From Conoideocrella luteorostrata (lineage: Eukaryota > Ascomycota > Sordariomycetes > Hypocreales > Clavicipitaceae): 64,000 bases of DNA. The stretch lies in assembly GCA_032433595.1 (NCBI GenBank), contig JASWJB010000002.1, forward strand, positions 124,001 through 188,000, in the 5' to 3' direction. Every line of letters begins with the position of its first letter. The first letter of the stretch is position 1. The position numbers and the translations under genes were made by a program. A model generated the notes under the pieces. That model searched no databases. It saw only the letters and a list, made by a program, of their open reading frames with translations, and had not been told where the DNA came from. Below are positions 32,165-43,821 of this stretch, in pieces.

Positions 32165-35100
32165 CTACTTGTGCACATGTTTATCACTCAAGCCACATCC
32201 AGTGGATAACTGGACAGGCACGGGCACTATCTTCTTTGAATGATCAAGGCAGGGGCAGTGATGCTTGTGCCCCTTTTCCTTTTCCTTGCCAGCCTCAACG
32301 TTCGGAGGTTGGGCAACCTTGTCCTTGGCTTCAGCTTCAGCTTCCGCATCGGCGCAAATGCAAACAGCAGTAGCAAATGCCCCGCCGACGGTGCTAGGGC
32401 CTTGCGGCTGATACCATGGCGGGCAGAAATCCGGAAGAGTCGGAGTAGTTTTGACCTTACCATATGGATTATTGTTCGCAGAGTAATTCGATTCGCCAAA
32501 CCCATCGAAGCGAATCTTCCACGTCATGGGGAAGGGTACGAATTCATCCCAGGTTGGCGTAAGGTAGGTATCGGCTTCAGGTCTCAGGATGTCATCGGTG
32601 AAGATTCTCTTAGCCTCTTCATCCTTCAGAAGCCTTACTTGCTCCTTGATCCACCTCACCCGCATAGGTGCCATGTAGTTGGCGTAACCCTCGGGTGTAG
32701 AGTCGAGACGAACCCTCTTGAGTCTCCCCTGTGCATCATGGCCGCGACGGGGATTCTTCATCTGGGCGATGAACTTTATCATGCAAGTCAACGCGAGAGT
32801 GGAGAAGCGTCTTGGCGAGAAGACACCATACATGTCGGCAATGCTGAGCTTGGAAGTCAAGAATTGGAACCTAGCCACATCCTCTTCAGCCTCTGCTTCT
32901 TTAATGGCTTTTGACTATAAAATCTTGTTAGTCTGGATTTTAGGAGCGGGTTGTCAATCGAATAAGCTTACAAGTTCGAGAATGACCGTCTCCCCCTTCT
33001 TTACCTCGACTTTCTTTCCGTTCGCTGTCTGTCTAAACGCATACTCGCCCGTCGCGGTGGCTTTGCGCACGATCGGCAGTCGAACCGTTTCTTGGGCCAT
33101 CAATTGGACCATCCGTTCAAGATCTTTCGCAGCATTGCTCGAAGTGCTGAAGGCACATCTTTGAACATCGATCCACTTTGGTTCTTCTGACCTAGTGGTA
33201 AGAGGTGCAGGATCTGCTGCCTCATAGAGGTCCCTCATGTAGCCGTCCAATGTAGCCGTAAACTGGTGACAATTAGTCTCGTTTGGTTTGCAAGACGAGA
33301 AGACACTTGAATCACTTACCGAAACGACCGCGTTGTAGGCAAAGTCAAGACAAACGAGGAGGAGGATAGCAGCGGCCTTTTTTTGGTTCTTCTCATAGTT
33401 CAAAACCTTCTTCGCGATGAAGACTCCGAGGTCATGCATGGGATTGGCCTGCTTCTTGCCGAACCAAGCCCTTGTGAAGCTCCATTGGGCAAAGTTCCAG
33501 ATGGTCCCTTTCTGGGTCAGATCGATCAACTTTTTCATGGAAGTTTTGAAAGCCTGGCGACGCTGCAACCACTTTGTTTCGTCCGCATTGTACGTCAGGA
33601 AAATCTGGCAGTTCGTGATGTGCTGATAGATTTCGTTCTCACTGTACATGTCCTTGACATTGGTGGCAACTGTGCACAGCTTGTCATCGAAGCCAAGAAA
33701 GGCAGCGACATATCGCGTGACTACGGGAATGGCAAAACTGTCGACAGGGTCAGTCTGGATCTCAGACTACAGTCGAGGCAAGGAAGGGTTGCAAGACTTA
33801 CTCTCTAGTGACATCAATCTGGTATGTCGAATTTGTCATGGAAATCGACTCTCTCTTGACGATATACCTCATCAACTCGTCGAGATACTTCTTTAAATCC
33901 TTCTCAACATTACCAACATGTTTTTCTATCATGTTTGAGATTGCAGGCAGCTCCCTTTCCGGATCTGGGTTCAAAACGGCTTTCACTACTGGCGGCAAGT
34001 TTGCCTCATGGAAATACGCTGGGTTGGTGAAGTTCTTGCTCTGTTCTCCCTGCAAGATGATGGAGATGTCGTGGAATTTGTCAATATACCACGGCTTCTG
34101 TGGCTTCTGCACCGGGGCCACAACGATGTCGGTCTTTGGCTCCTGTTTGTGTGACTGCTGCTCTGCCGTCTCCCTGAACTGATCGCCGTAGCCTTGAGCC
34201 TCTGCATAAATCGCGTTTTGTTTCGCAGTGTAAAACGGGTGGAAGAATCGGATAGTGTCGGACGGGAACCATCCCGGGAAAGCACGTTGGATCAAGCGGT
34301 GGAAGACTGAACTCTTGCAGACCTCATTATTTGGTGTGACTTCCTTCATGCCCCAAGAAGTGAGGGAATTGGTGTTCCAGTCAACGGTGTAGAAACGATC
34401 CGAGCGGACAAGGGTGATGGCATCCGAGAAGATGGCAGACCAAAGCGCGGAGCTCGACTCGCTCGGGCCGGGGTCCAGCCCCATATATTCATCCGACTCG
34501 CAGAAGATGCCAGGATACAGCTCAATTTTGTCGGGATGCTCATAGAGATCTCGGAGCGCGTTCTGGATCTCGGCGTTCTTGGTTACGCTTTCGAACGTCG
34601 CATGTCTTGGCAAGCCGAAGAAATCTCTGAAGTCGTTCAACGTGCCGGTTTCCCATTTGCGCGCTTGCAAGATACCCATGATCTCAACTGCCTTGAGACA
34701 CTTGGGGACATTGCGAGGGCCAAAGTTGGAAATAGGATCGTCCATAGCGGAGGTGAGTTCATCCAGCATCTGGCGATCGTCGAAAAGATTTGTGATGGAG
34801 TTTCGCGTGAAATGCTTAGACCTCTTAGGTTTTTCCGGAGCGGCATCGGTATTCTGGGGCGCTTCTGTGCCAGCCACACCATACATGGATATTCCGCTAT
34901 CCGAATCATCATTCTCGGATGCTGCGCTGCTACCCTTACCGGTCGCGGGCGCTGCTGGCTTGGGTGCATCTGGGATACCAAACGTTACTTCCCATGGCTC
35001 GAGATCCTTTTTACCCTTCTTCTTGTCTTCTGCAGCCTTTTGCTTAACTGCCGCCATGGTCTGGAGGAAAACCGGGAGCGGTGTATTGCTTGGGTCCTTG

Positions 35101-36857
35101 AATCCCAACACTGTCTGCATAAATTCCTCCGTGTACGCCTCGTCCTTGAGGGAGATGGCACAGTGGAAGCGGTACAGCAGATTGAACTCAACGGTAACTT
35201 GGTTGCCGATGCCGCGACTCGTCTTCTTCTGGTCAAAGTCGGCGCGAGGATCAAGAGTGAAGTTGGTGTTGAATTGGTGGAAGCCCATCAGTGCTCGCAA
35301 GTAGTCGTGGACGGAGACCTGGATGTACATGCCGCAAGTGATGAGGCGAGCGGTATTGAAGAGGTCATCATCTTGCTTGTTCCAAGCGGCCTCCCAGGCA
35401 GTCTCGAAATGCTTGCACTTTTTTTCGAAATCTTTACGTTTTTGGGGACATTCATCATCAAGCCTCCGCTTTTTTTCCTCGAGGTGACGCTCGAGAGATT
35501 TTGTCAAGTCGATGAGCGTCTGGTTCAGCGCGGACTTTTCGAACGCAGCAATGGCATCGAGAGCCTTTTGTCTTTGTTTCTTCTTCGCCTCGCGCTCTGC
35601 TTTCTCTGTGGGAGTTTCTTGTGGCTGCTCTGGAGGCGCCTGCGGTGCTTCTCGAGGTCTTGCTGCTTGGGCTTCTCTCCATACCATCTCATACTCAGCG
35701 CAGAGGTCACGGACATTTGCATCAAGTTCATTCTTTTGGCCATATGTATGGCGATCAGGGAGGTGTTCATTGATCAAAGAGACCAGCTTCGTCTTTCCGT
35801 ACATTGCTGGAACTCTGAAGCGGCCGTTCTCATTGATTCGAAGGAGTTGTCTTGCAACGTAGTTGTGGTATCGGTTGTACATGACCAGCATGATGCAGAC
35901 ACCGGGTGGCTGTCTCAATAGTCGGTCTTCTGCAAATGTATCTGGCTTGAGAAGACCGAGCTTGTACTTGTCATCCCGAACCTTGCGCTGCATCTCCGTG
36001 GTGTATCCATAGAGAGGAGACAAGTCAAGATAGGACGAGCTATCGGAGATGTTCTTGTCGTCGTCATTGGTTCTGAAAATATCGTGGATGATGATGGTAG
36101 CATGATAGATGAGCATGGAGGAAAGTCCCGACTGGCTCTCCCGACCACCTTGCTCTCTCGCCATCAACTTGTCAAAGAGGTCGGAAGGGTCAGGGAGAGC
36201 GCCGAGCGGAGCTGATTTTGACGGCACTGTTTTGGCGTATGGAGCACCCGCCTGACCAAGATGTGGATTAATGGCGCTGTTGAACTTGCCATCCGCAGTT
36301 CGGTATTGGAAGGCATCGCCGAGATATGTCAACGGTGCTGATCAAAGTCAGATTAGCTCCGATGGCTGATGGGTTGAGACACGCAAACTTACGGTGTAAC
36401 ATCTTGTCATATTTGGTTTTCACTTGGCCATCGATGAGCTTTTGCCGCTGCACGCTGTAATTGGAAAGACTGCCCGCAATAGTGGCAAGACTTTGTCCCT
36501 ACGCTCCATGTCAGCAAACAGTCTATCGCGCGTGCCGTCCAGACAGCTCACGTCAAGTCCCGTGCCCTTGATGAGTCCATCGGCGGTCCGCTTCAGTGTC
36601 GGCCAATTGCTGGGCTGCAAGACAGCCTTCAAATCTTCCCACAAGCCAACTTTGGGAACAATTGGATTCTGTATGGGCTCTTAGCAGCTGAAGTCGAAAA
36701 AATAAGTGCCTCTCTCACTTACCCCGATGAGGTTGTCTCCGTGGAATGCTGCGTATTTCACAGCTTCTTTCTTGTTTCTGATCTGCAGGGTGAGCTGCAT
36801 CAAATCGTCATCTTGCTTGCTGCAACTCATAGCAGCCTGTGCTGCATGACCGTTCAT
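32165..36857 (-). CDS. Ppo/linoleate diol synthase-like fatty-acid dioxygenase with degenerate P450 domain
   Basis: About 1450 aa from seven exons: 36857-36723, 36668-36552, 36498-36393, 36337-33802, 33737-33320, 33262-32972 and 32914-32165. All introns are 53-64 nt and the frame is continuous. The N-terminal animal-haem-peroxidase (DOX) domain has the distal His near 204 (IIIHDIF), SSSYLDLSPLYG, NRYHNYVA and YRFHCAIS with the catalytic Tyr508 and haem ligand His511. The C-terminal half follows the P450-like domain of Ppo proteins (EIMGILQARKW, ELYPGIF, ETVRLP), but the cysteine-ligand loop reads YGVFSPRRFS with no Cys, as in proteins whose P450 half is inactive. Family members are about 1050-1150 aa. 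The excess is a charged coiled-coil-like insert (about 335-440), a Ser/Asp/Pro linker (about 530-620) and a His/Cys/Lys-rich tail. Likely makes hydroperoxy fatty acids (oxylipin signals). Confidence 0.88.
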
Positions 36858-37860
36858 GATGGAAGGGTTTCAGCTGGTTTCCAATGTTGATGATGATGAT
36901 GAGGGATGGTGAGAGCAGTAGCACATCGGAGACTGAGGCGAAGCCGAAGACTCAGTATTGCTGCCAGATGAGTGCACTTTAAAAGAGAATATGAGACTTG
37001 AGTGTACTACCAGACTTTGCATGAGATAGTGCAATGTGGCCCCTATTATCGTACCCCAGTTCGCGGTAATTAAGCAACGGCAGAAAAACAGTCGTTGGGA
37101 CGATGATAAAGCTGACCTTTAGCTTGCCGCCCGCTCTGTCCCATCAGCGCCCACTCTCGGACGTGATTGCCATCCCGCGAGGTCTGGAACGCCAAAGTGT
37201 ATGTGCTTAGCACATTGTTGGCCCAATCCACGATGAAACTTTGAGCTGATGATGCTTACATGCGGCGTGGCCGTCACTCAGTCGTCGCTAGTTCGACATG
37301 ATGATATTGCCGGATGGACGGCTCGTAAATTCATCAGAATAAACGAAGTAGCAGCGCCTAAGAGTGGGGCCTTACCCGATTAGGGTAAAATAAACCCTTA
37401 TTGTTTTTCGTCCCGTCCCGGCTGTCAATGGCTCGGGTCTATCACACTCCTAGGTTGGCCACTAGTTATCTTTTATCCACTCAGCTCATTGCCGAGTACG
37501 CCATACACGCAGCGCTATTGTTCGCTAATCCCGAGGTCATTGGAAATACACAGAGCTCAAGTGGACGCCACACACGCGAACCTACAACAGTGATGGGGTC
37601 TCGGCCTGGCCAATATGCAGAGCCTTACCACAATAGTCGCATGCGGGGTCTGTCTCGTACATCCTTCTTTATACCGAGTACCATAACACCCTTTTGATCA
37701 TGATGGTCATCGCCATTCCCATCTCAAGCTACCGCTTGTCCTTCAACCCTTGAGTGATCGAGTCAATTCAAGCACTTCTCGTCAGAGAAATCTTCTTTTT
37801 TTCCAGTCTCGGGCTTTTCGGTTCTCATTTCATCAAGTCCCCCTTCGCCCGCTTGTCACA
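36858..37860. promoter_or_regulatory. Shared divergent promoter region (Ppo-like / peroxygenase)
   Basis: 1003 bp separate the start codons of two divergently transcribed haem-oxygenase genes. No coding sequence is seen. Pyrimidine-rich stretches lie before the right-hand ATG (37790-37855) and a GATGATGATGATGA run lies just upstream of the left-hand ATG. Co-regulation is an inference from arrangement. Confidence 0.4.
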
Positions 37861-38658
37861 ATGTCTCCCTTCCTGGCTGTTGGAGAATACGCAAAGGCAC
37901 CCGCAAACGCGAGCAGGAGTCCTTGTCCCGTCGTCAACGCTCTTGCCAACCATGGTTATCTCGAACGGAGCGGGCGCAAAATCTACGTAGAAGATCTCAA
38001 CGCCTCCATGAGACACGTCGGCATGAGCCGGCTTCTCGGCTCTGTCTTTGCCGTGCCGACCTATTTCGAGTATCAAAACCCGGCCAAGGCATATATGAAG
38101 AAACCTGTCAGCACTTGGCGGAGAATCTGGTCTCTCATCAAGAATCCTTATTCCTTTTTCGACTACTTTGGTTGCTGGAATGCCAGCCAGATCAGCGACG
38201 GAAGAAAGTATCTCAATCTTGTGGACCTCGCTTCCCACGGCGCCATTGAGCACGACATCTCTCTATCCCGCCGAGACATTGGTCAAACGCAGGGAAACAA
38301 TGATCCCCAACATGATCTGATTCATGACATGTTGGACTACTCTTATGACGGCAAGTCCCTCAATATCGACGAGCTTGGCAATTTCATCAAAGCCCGCATC
38401 CGGCAACAGCTCGTGGACAATCCAGAACTAGTCTATGGACCGGCTGAGCACCAAGTGAATTGCGGCCAGATCGCGTTAATGATGGGCTGTTTCGGGGATG
38501 GAAAGACGATTCCTGTCAGTTACGTCAAGGCTCTCTTCGAGGACGAGAGACTACCAATCAAGGAGGGTTGGAAGAAGAGGTCCTGGTGGACCATGGGGCT
38601 TATCGAGTTCTTTGGTGCTGTGAAAAATTTAGTTGCAGCAGTGGGTGTGCAATTTTAG
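37861..38658 (+). CDS. Haem-thiolate peroxidase (short unspecific-peroxygenase/chloroperoxidase family)
   Basis: Single-exon, 265 aa, the size of short UPOs. The proximal haem-thiolate motif PCP is at 21-23 (Cys22), followed by NALANHGYL; EHD at 130-132 binds the Mg site and propionate; the distal region near the C-terminus reads FEDERLPIKEGW, a strong family match. No N-terminal signal peptide is visible, so the enzyme may be intracellular, unlike most characterised UPOs. ATG 37861 is preferred over upstream in-frame codons because the conserved region begins directly after it and the ORF upstream is compositionally odd. It oxidises organic substrates with hydrogen peroxide. The divergent Ppo-like neighbour suggests fatty-acid-derived substrates (inference). 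Confidence 0.9.
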   Translation: MSPFLAVGEYAKAPANASRSPCPVVNALANHGYLERSGRKIYVEDLNASMRHVGMSRLLGSVFAVPTYFEYQNPAKAYMKKPVSTWRRIWSLIKNPYSFFDYFGCWNASQISDGRKYLNLVDLASHGAIEHDISLSRRDIGQTQGNNDPQHDLIHDMLDYSYDGKSLNIDELGNFIKARIRQQLVDNPELVYGPAEHQVNCGQIALMMGCFGDGKTIPVSYVKALFEDERLPIKEGWKKRSWWTMGLIEFFGAVKNLVAAVGVQF

Positions 38659-39737
38659 CTCGCCATAGTTTTTCTATTTATAATTCCTTTGTCCGTGGGA
38701 AGATGGCACCAGTCTTGCTAGATTAGCCGACAATGTATTTATCTCAAGAATATGCGGTCTTCTTCCCATCTACTCAATCTACGATATCTTGTCCAAGAAC
38801 TTCAGGAAACTTTCGTGAAGCGGTGTTTCTGGTCATGTGTACCACCTCATGATGAGCTATGTAGGAAACTAGTCACACGAGTTTAACTTGGCTAAGAACA
38901 ATAGGCTTTGGGAGAAATTGCATGTCCCCGTCGATACTCTCGGCATGTCTAAACTTTAACTGCCGGTGTCGCAGGTTAAAATATACAACAATTGCTGCGC
39001 AATTACGGAGTAGAGCATGTTCTTTTTTGCGCCGGGTGTAGCCAGCCACATGGACCGTACTAACCCGGAACTGCTCGTGCAGCCAGCCACACGTCGGTCT
39101 CGATGCTCGTGGGGACAGCAGACAACGCTTGAGGAAGCCGAGTCGCAGCCGCTACACTCTCGTGACTCTGCGCATGCAGAAAGCCACAGATTTGTCTTCT
39201 GGATATTCTTGGGCTAGAGCCAATGGCAAACGACCGATTAGCAAATATATTGTCGCTAGTACGTCCAGCTCGTTTATGGAGTACGGACTACCGAGTTTCC
39301 TTTCTCTCCTCTCTACTCCATACCCGGCTTTCGAATCATACCAGCTGAAATTCCCCAATATGGAAGGGCTAGACCGCCGGCTCCGAAAACTCGGCTCTGC
39401 TTAGGTCAACACCAAAAATCGATACATGTCGGGGCTACAATCTCGCTTACAGTGCGGTTCCGAGGCGCCATCCAAAGCTGAAGATTCTGATTTTTAAGGC
39501 TTCCTTCGCCCGCGGCCGTTACGTGTCGACCGGAATCCGCTCGTACCTCCTTCATTCTTCTCAAAAGCTCTTTTGTTAGTCGACTCCAATTAATTTATCC
39601 GTGTGGCCGTTTCCGGGTTCTTGATTGTCGACTGAAGGTTGCCCTGTTCTGCTCATCTCAAAAACGCTTTTAGCGACGTTAATCTCTTCAAGTCAATTTA
39701 CTCGCATTGGTATTCCCCTTTTCAGCGTATAATCGCC
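38659..39737. other. Intergenic region
   Basis: About 1.1 kb. The peroxygenase 3' flank, then the promoter of the DUF1772 gene. One TACGGAGTA motif at 39003-39011. No gene recognised. Confidence 0.4.
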
Positions 39738-40253
39738 ATGTCTTCTATTTACCCCTACCTCTCCGCCCTCAAAGGCATAGCAATCGCCGGCAGTCTCATC
39801 AACGGCGGTACCATGACATCAGGCTACCGCCTGCTACCTGCAGTCTACCCAGCAGTGCAAAAGTCGCCCAAGGATGCCGCAAAGCAGTGGGAGTACTTTT
39901 ATTGGTCCATGTCTGCCACGGTGCCGTGGGTTGACTTGACCACCATTGTCGTTATCGGCACCCTTGCCTACGCCGAATACAGGGAGAACAGAGCCGGTCT
40001 GCCTTGGAGGATCTGGGCTACGGCGGCGGGAATTATGCCCATTGGCTGGGTCTGGGTTAGGAAGGTCATGCTAGTGCCATCGAATCAGTTGCTGGCGATT
40101 GCCAATCCAACCCCAGACGAAACAGAGCCCTTGAAGAACAGCCCGCAGAAAACGCTGGGACTCTTACAGCAGTTCAATGCGCAAATGAGCTTCAGGATGA
40201 TGTTTCCATGGGTAGTTGGTGGGCTTGCTCTGTGGGCATCTTTGGGGTTTTAA
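39738..40253 (+). CDS. DUF1772 (anthrone oxygenase-like) membrane protein
   Basis: Single-exon, 171 aa, with four hydrophobic segments (about 8-28, 55-80, 92-112, 150-170). Family pattern: GSLINGGTMTSGY near the N-terminus, QWEYFYWSM, the NPTPDE-like loop and a terminal WVVGGLALWASLG helix. DUF1772 includes anthrone oxygenases of polyketide pathways but also many stand-alone fungal membrane proteins of unknown role. No polyketide synthase lies nearby, so no pathway is assigned. ATG 39738 opens the first conserved segment; it follows a pyrimidine-rich leader. Confidence 0.85.
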   Translation: MSSIYPYLSALKGIAIAGSLINGGTMTSGYRLLPAVYPAVQKSPKDAAKQWEYFYWSMSATVPWVDLTTIVVIGTLAYAEYRENRAGLPWRIWATAAGIMPIGWVWVRKVMLVPSNQLLAIANPTPDETEPLKNSPQKTLGLLQQFNAQMSFRMMFPWVVGGLALWASLGF

Positions 40254-41537
40254 AGCAGTACTTAGAGGATAGTCAGACCATTTTTGAGGGGGGGTATGCG
40301 CCGTTGCCTTTTTATTGTAAAACTTTTGAATAACTGGGGACTCTTCTGTTAATTATTTCTTATCACAAAATTCAGCAACAGGTGAAGCTCCACACTAATA
40401 GCGTGAATATTGCATTTTATATAGCCCGTGACACTTCTTTTGGAGAGTTCGCCGAGGTAGTGGATCAATTTGCCGCCAAGGTTTGCCAGCTTTGCATAAG
40501 TACGTTGGAGCAGCTTCAAGCGGCCAGAAAGTCGGGATTAACTATGTTTCTGACTCGTCGTCGAGATTTCCCTAACTTTCAAGTAAAAGGTAGAGACGGG
40601 CCAGCCTGTCGAGAAGCTAGTACAAGCTTAGCGAGACCACAACACGTTGCTCGTGGCCAAATTCAAAGGACTCGCCGCAGAAAAGGGGATGAGTACGAGA
40701 GAACTTATAAGGAAGAGAGACCGCGGAGCAAGGCGGCGGAAGATCAAAATATGGCATTCCGAGAGCAACTAGATAGATTGGGCTGAAGAGCAATAACGAT
40801 ACGAAGCTCGCTTTCGGTCTCAGCTGACAGCGGAGGACATCAAGAGTGGGAACAGCTAACTTAGATTTCAGGGGTAGGAACTCAAATACGCCACTCTTAA
40901 TTCCCATTCGATTAGGACTCGCCGGTCGGGAAAGCGATCGTTTGGTGGAAACAAAGTAGTCATGGTTATACAACAAGTTACTCGAAATCTCGTGCTATAC
41001 AAGTGTGTTTATCCGGGAACCTTTCTGAGTCTTTCATGGTCTACTTTGTCTCTCGTGGCTCAAGTATGGCTCGTAGGGAGAGATTGGGGACTATCGACGT
41101 CGTCCAAAAAAATGCCTTCTAATTTTGCTGCAATTGTTTGGTGTTGTAATTCTCAAGGAAATGAATCATGACACGCTTGATAACATCGGATGCGTACGAT
41201 CTTTCCGGGCTATAGAACGTCTTAGCTTGTGATGTCAGTAATTATTGGCGAAGAGTTTAGTGCCATCCACGATTGACTCAGTAAACCTCAGAAGGGATAC
41301 TTTCATTTTGCATCCGTGTATTTTCAGACTGCGTGCTCTCTGACAACCCCTGTCGCTGGGTGTAGTCTCACTGTTTATTTTAACATTCAAAATATGCCTA
41401 TTGGCTTGGGCAAATATGACCCTTTCCAAAGCTCTAATTCCTTCACCTGAATACCTCAGCACCTTGAGCATGAGCTGGGTGGTTGTGAAATACACCGTTA
41501 TTTATTAATCTATCTATCGCTGAGGCAGGCATCGGCA
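40254..41537. other. Intergenic region with dispersed-repeat copy 3
   Basis: About 1.3 kb. Contains the repeat at 40373-40432, 120 bp after the DUF1772 stop. An open frame running out of the repeat to 40786 is not supported by similarity. Confidence 0.45.
40373..40432 (+). repeat. Dispersed 60-bp repeat, copy 3
   Basis: Nearly identical to copy 1 over TAATAGCGTGAATATTGCAT and TTTATATAG, and to copy 2 over GTGAAGCTCCACACTAATA-type sequence. Best preserved of the three. Confidence 0.7.
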
Positions 41538-42590
41538 TTAACCCCCCGTTGATATCCCAGCCCAGTCTTTAGCCAACAAAATCAATGTCCAGAGAACCTT
41601 CATATTAGCGGCAACACCGCTGTCGCCGATCGAATCTACATTACCAAGGCCAGCAGCAAAGAGAAGAAATCGTTCCGCAGCCCACCGCGACGCCGCGCCA
41701 GCTATTGCAAGGATACAAGCCGTGTAATACTTGCAGTCCAATAAAATCCGGAGCGCTTCGACATTATTTGCTACAACAGCCCAACCCAAGGATCTCGCTG
41801 CAGCAGGGACATCGTACTTCCATATCACCATTAGAATGGGAAACAGCTTGGTGTATGAAGAGACCAACAGTGCCGTTGATACTGAGTTTGGACGTGCGTG
41901 CCGTGGCATAATGCCCAGTGCGTTCAAAGGCGAGTATGGCGAGCATGTGAGGAATCGAATACTTAAATGGAACGCCAGTGTTGAGATTGTGCATAGAATT
42001 AGAAAGAAGAGGTATTGTACCACGATAGGCTGCTGGGTCAGGTTCCCCAGGTTGCCTGCACCGGGAAACATAGCCGGGATTGTCTGTTTTTCGATGCGCT
42101 CCCATGTCAGGTAGACATCAAAAAGCAGCAATAGGACGCCAAGCCGGATAATAGAAGGCTATTCAATGTAAAGACAAAACGTGATAGTCAGTATATGTTC
42201 GACTAGAGTAGATGTACGACGGGTAGTAAATAATGAGCATATTTTAACGGGTCATAGATATACTGCAACGGCAAAGAAAGGTTATACATACGTCAAATCG
42301 ATCCCCATCTCGCATCAATGTGTTATGGAGAAGATGCCTGTAGACCTATTCGAAATTAGCACGGAGCCCAAGTCAATCGCCAGGGCAAAAGGCATTACTA
42401 CCTGTGGCTTGATCAAGACCAAGTCTATGAAGACGACAACAAAGTCATACTCGACATACTTGTCACAAAAACGACCACAACTGCGACACACAGTGAGCCG
42501 AATATTATGTCCGCTAGACTGATCACCAGCTCCCGAATATTTAGTCCATAGAGTCTTGACCGGGCTTCTGCACTCGATACAGATTGGCAT
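41538..42590 (-). CDS. ARV1: ARV1-family ER lipid-homeostasis protein
   Basis: 287 aa from exons 42590-42402, 42345-42292 and 42158-41538 (introns 56 and 133 nt). The N-terminal Arv1 homology domain is unmistakable: MPICIECRSPVKTLW, VCRSCGRFCDKYVEYD (a four-Cys zinc site) and FIDLVLIKPQVYRHLL, completed across intron 1. Several membrane helices follow, with SIIRLGVLLLLFDVYLTW and LVSSYTKLFPILMVIW. Known Arv1 proteins sit in the ER membrane and affect sterol distribution and GPI-anchor synthesis. Length is normal. It is flanked by other housekeeping-like membrane-protein genes rather than accessory genes, and divergent from the gene at 43822. Confidence 0.93.
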
Positions 42591-43821
42591 ATTGTACGAA
42601 CGATATTGTGGGTAGTGTGGATCTCTGGTGGTGCGGATCTCTCTGGTGTGGAGGATGAGAGAGATTCAGGATGATGTGCAGCAGACAGAGCGAGAAACTT
42701 GTACGCCGCCCATGTGTGCGCTTATATAATGCCACACACAGATACGGGGCTGCGGCCGCAGAGGCGCTTTTGCTGCAGATAGACGCGCTTTCACACGCGT
42801 TATTCTCTAGCAATTGCCTATTCAGCGACAGTTTGAGGATTGAAAATACAAAATGTTCCGCGCTTTCGAAAATTTATTCTGATGGAGGTGTGCTCTGGCC
42901 ACTAGAGGAACAGCGTGTCTCCTAGACCAAATGTATCGTGGACCCATTTTTCTCCACTTTTAGCTCTTTCTCCCTGATGACTTCTGGCAACCCACATAGC
43001 CAGCCAACCCTTTGGGGCTGCAATGTCGCAATTCGTTAAGAACTACTCCGTAGGCTACTAGGACTTTAATTATAGTGTAAAATAGGTAGCAGACTAAGTG
43101 CCTTCTAATTCTAAGTCTTTGTTGGCTGGAAATCCTAATTGATGCATTTGAAGTTCAGGGCTTACTGGTCAAGCGGAGCCTGTTTCATTGCGCTGAGCGT
43201 TTTGCTGTCGATAGTGTTGATAACAATACCTTCGGGTACAATATATCCCCGCGCATGATCATATTTACCTGTCCCTCAGGCTCATTTCAGTTATCATTTT
43301 GCCTAAGGCCATCAAAATTCCACGGAATCCTTGCTGCAACTCCCTTCCCATTATGTCCCGGAGTATAACCGCCCCCAAAATCTACAACTGCGTCCCAGCT
43401 GTGTGTATTATGACGTCCCAACTACTCCAAATTGGTGCAGTTGATTCGCCATTGCTTCAGCCTGTCCTCAAGAATTGGTTTCCTTCCTATTTCGTGAGCA
43501 GCACTAGTAGTATCCATCCAAGTGAGATTTTACTTGGACAGCCTCGAACTGAAATACCAATCTTCGCTGCCGCCAACTCTCCTTCGATCCACCAACCCCG
43601 TACCTGGCCTAGGCAGGTCGCAGTCGGCTCCTGATTGGTCGAGGAAATCCAGAGAAAAGATGCCAGCAGCCAACACGGATAATTCATCTTGCAGCTGCCA
43701 TTATATCATCGCGGCTTTGCAGTGCGGGCGCCTTTCCCTGCATGTGTAGCGAGCAGCGCCAAACGGATTGAAAGCAGACAAAATTGGCCGGCTGGGTCGT
43801 TTCATCCGAGACACCACCACG
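42591..43821. other. Divergent intergenic region
   Basis: About 1.2 kb between ARV1 and the membrane-protein gene to the right. One TACTCCGTA motif at 43044-43052. No gene recognised. Confidence 0.4.

Noticed and set aside
34536..35921. Long plus-strand open frame (461 codons) inside the Ppo-like gene
   Set aside because: It is antisense to a strongly conserved dioxygenase exon and its translation, rich in Leu and Cys, has no family features; it is a shadow frame.
40382..40786. 134-codon frame running out of dispersed-repeat copy 3
   Set aside because: It starts inside a repeat, the other two copies are not open in this frame, and no similarity is recognised.
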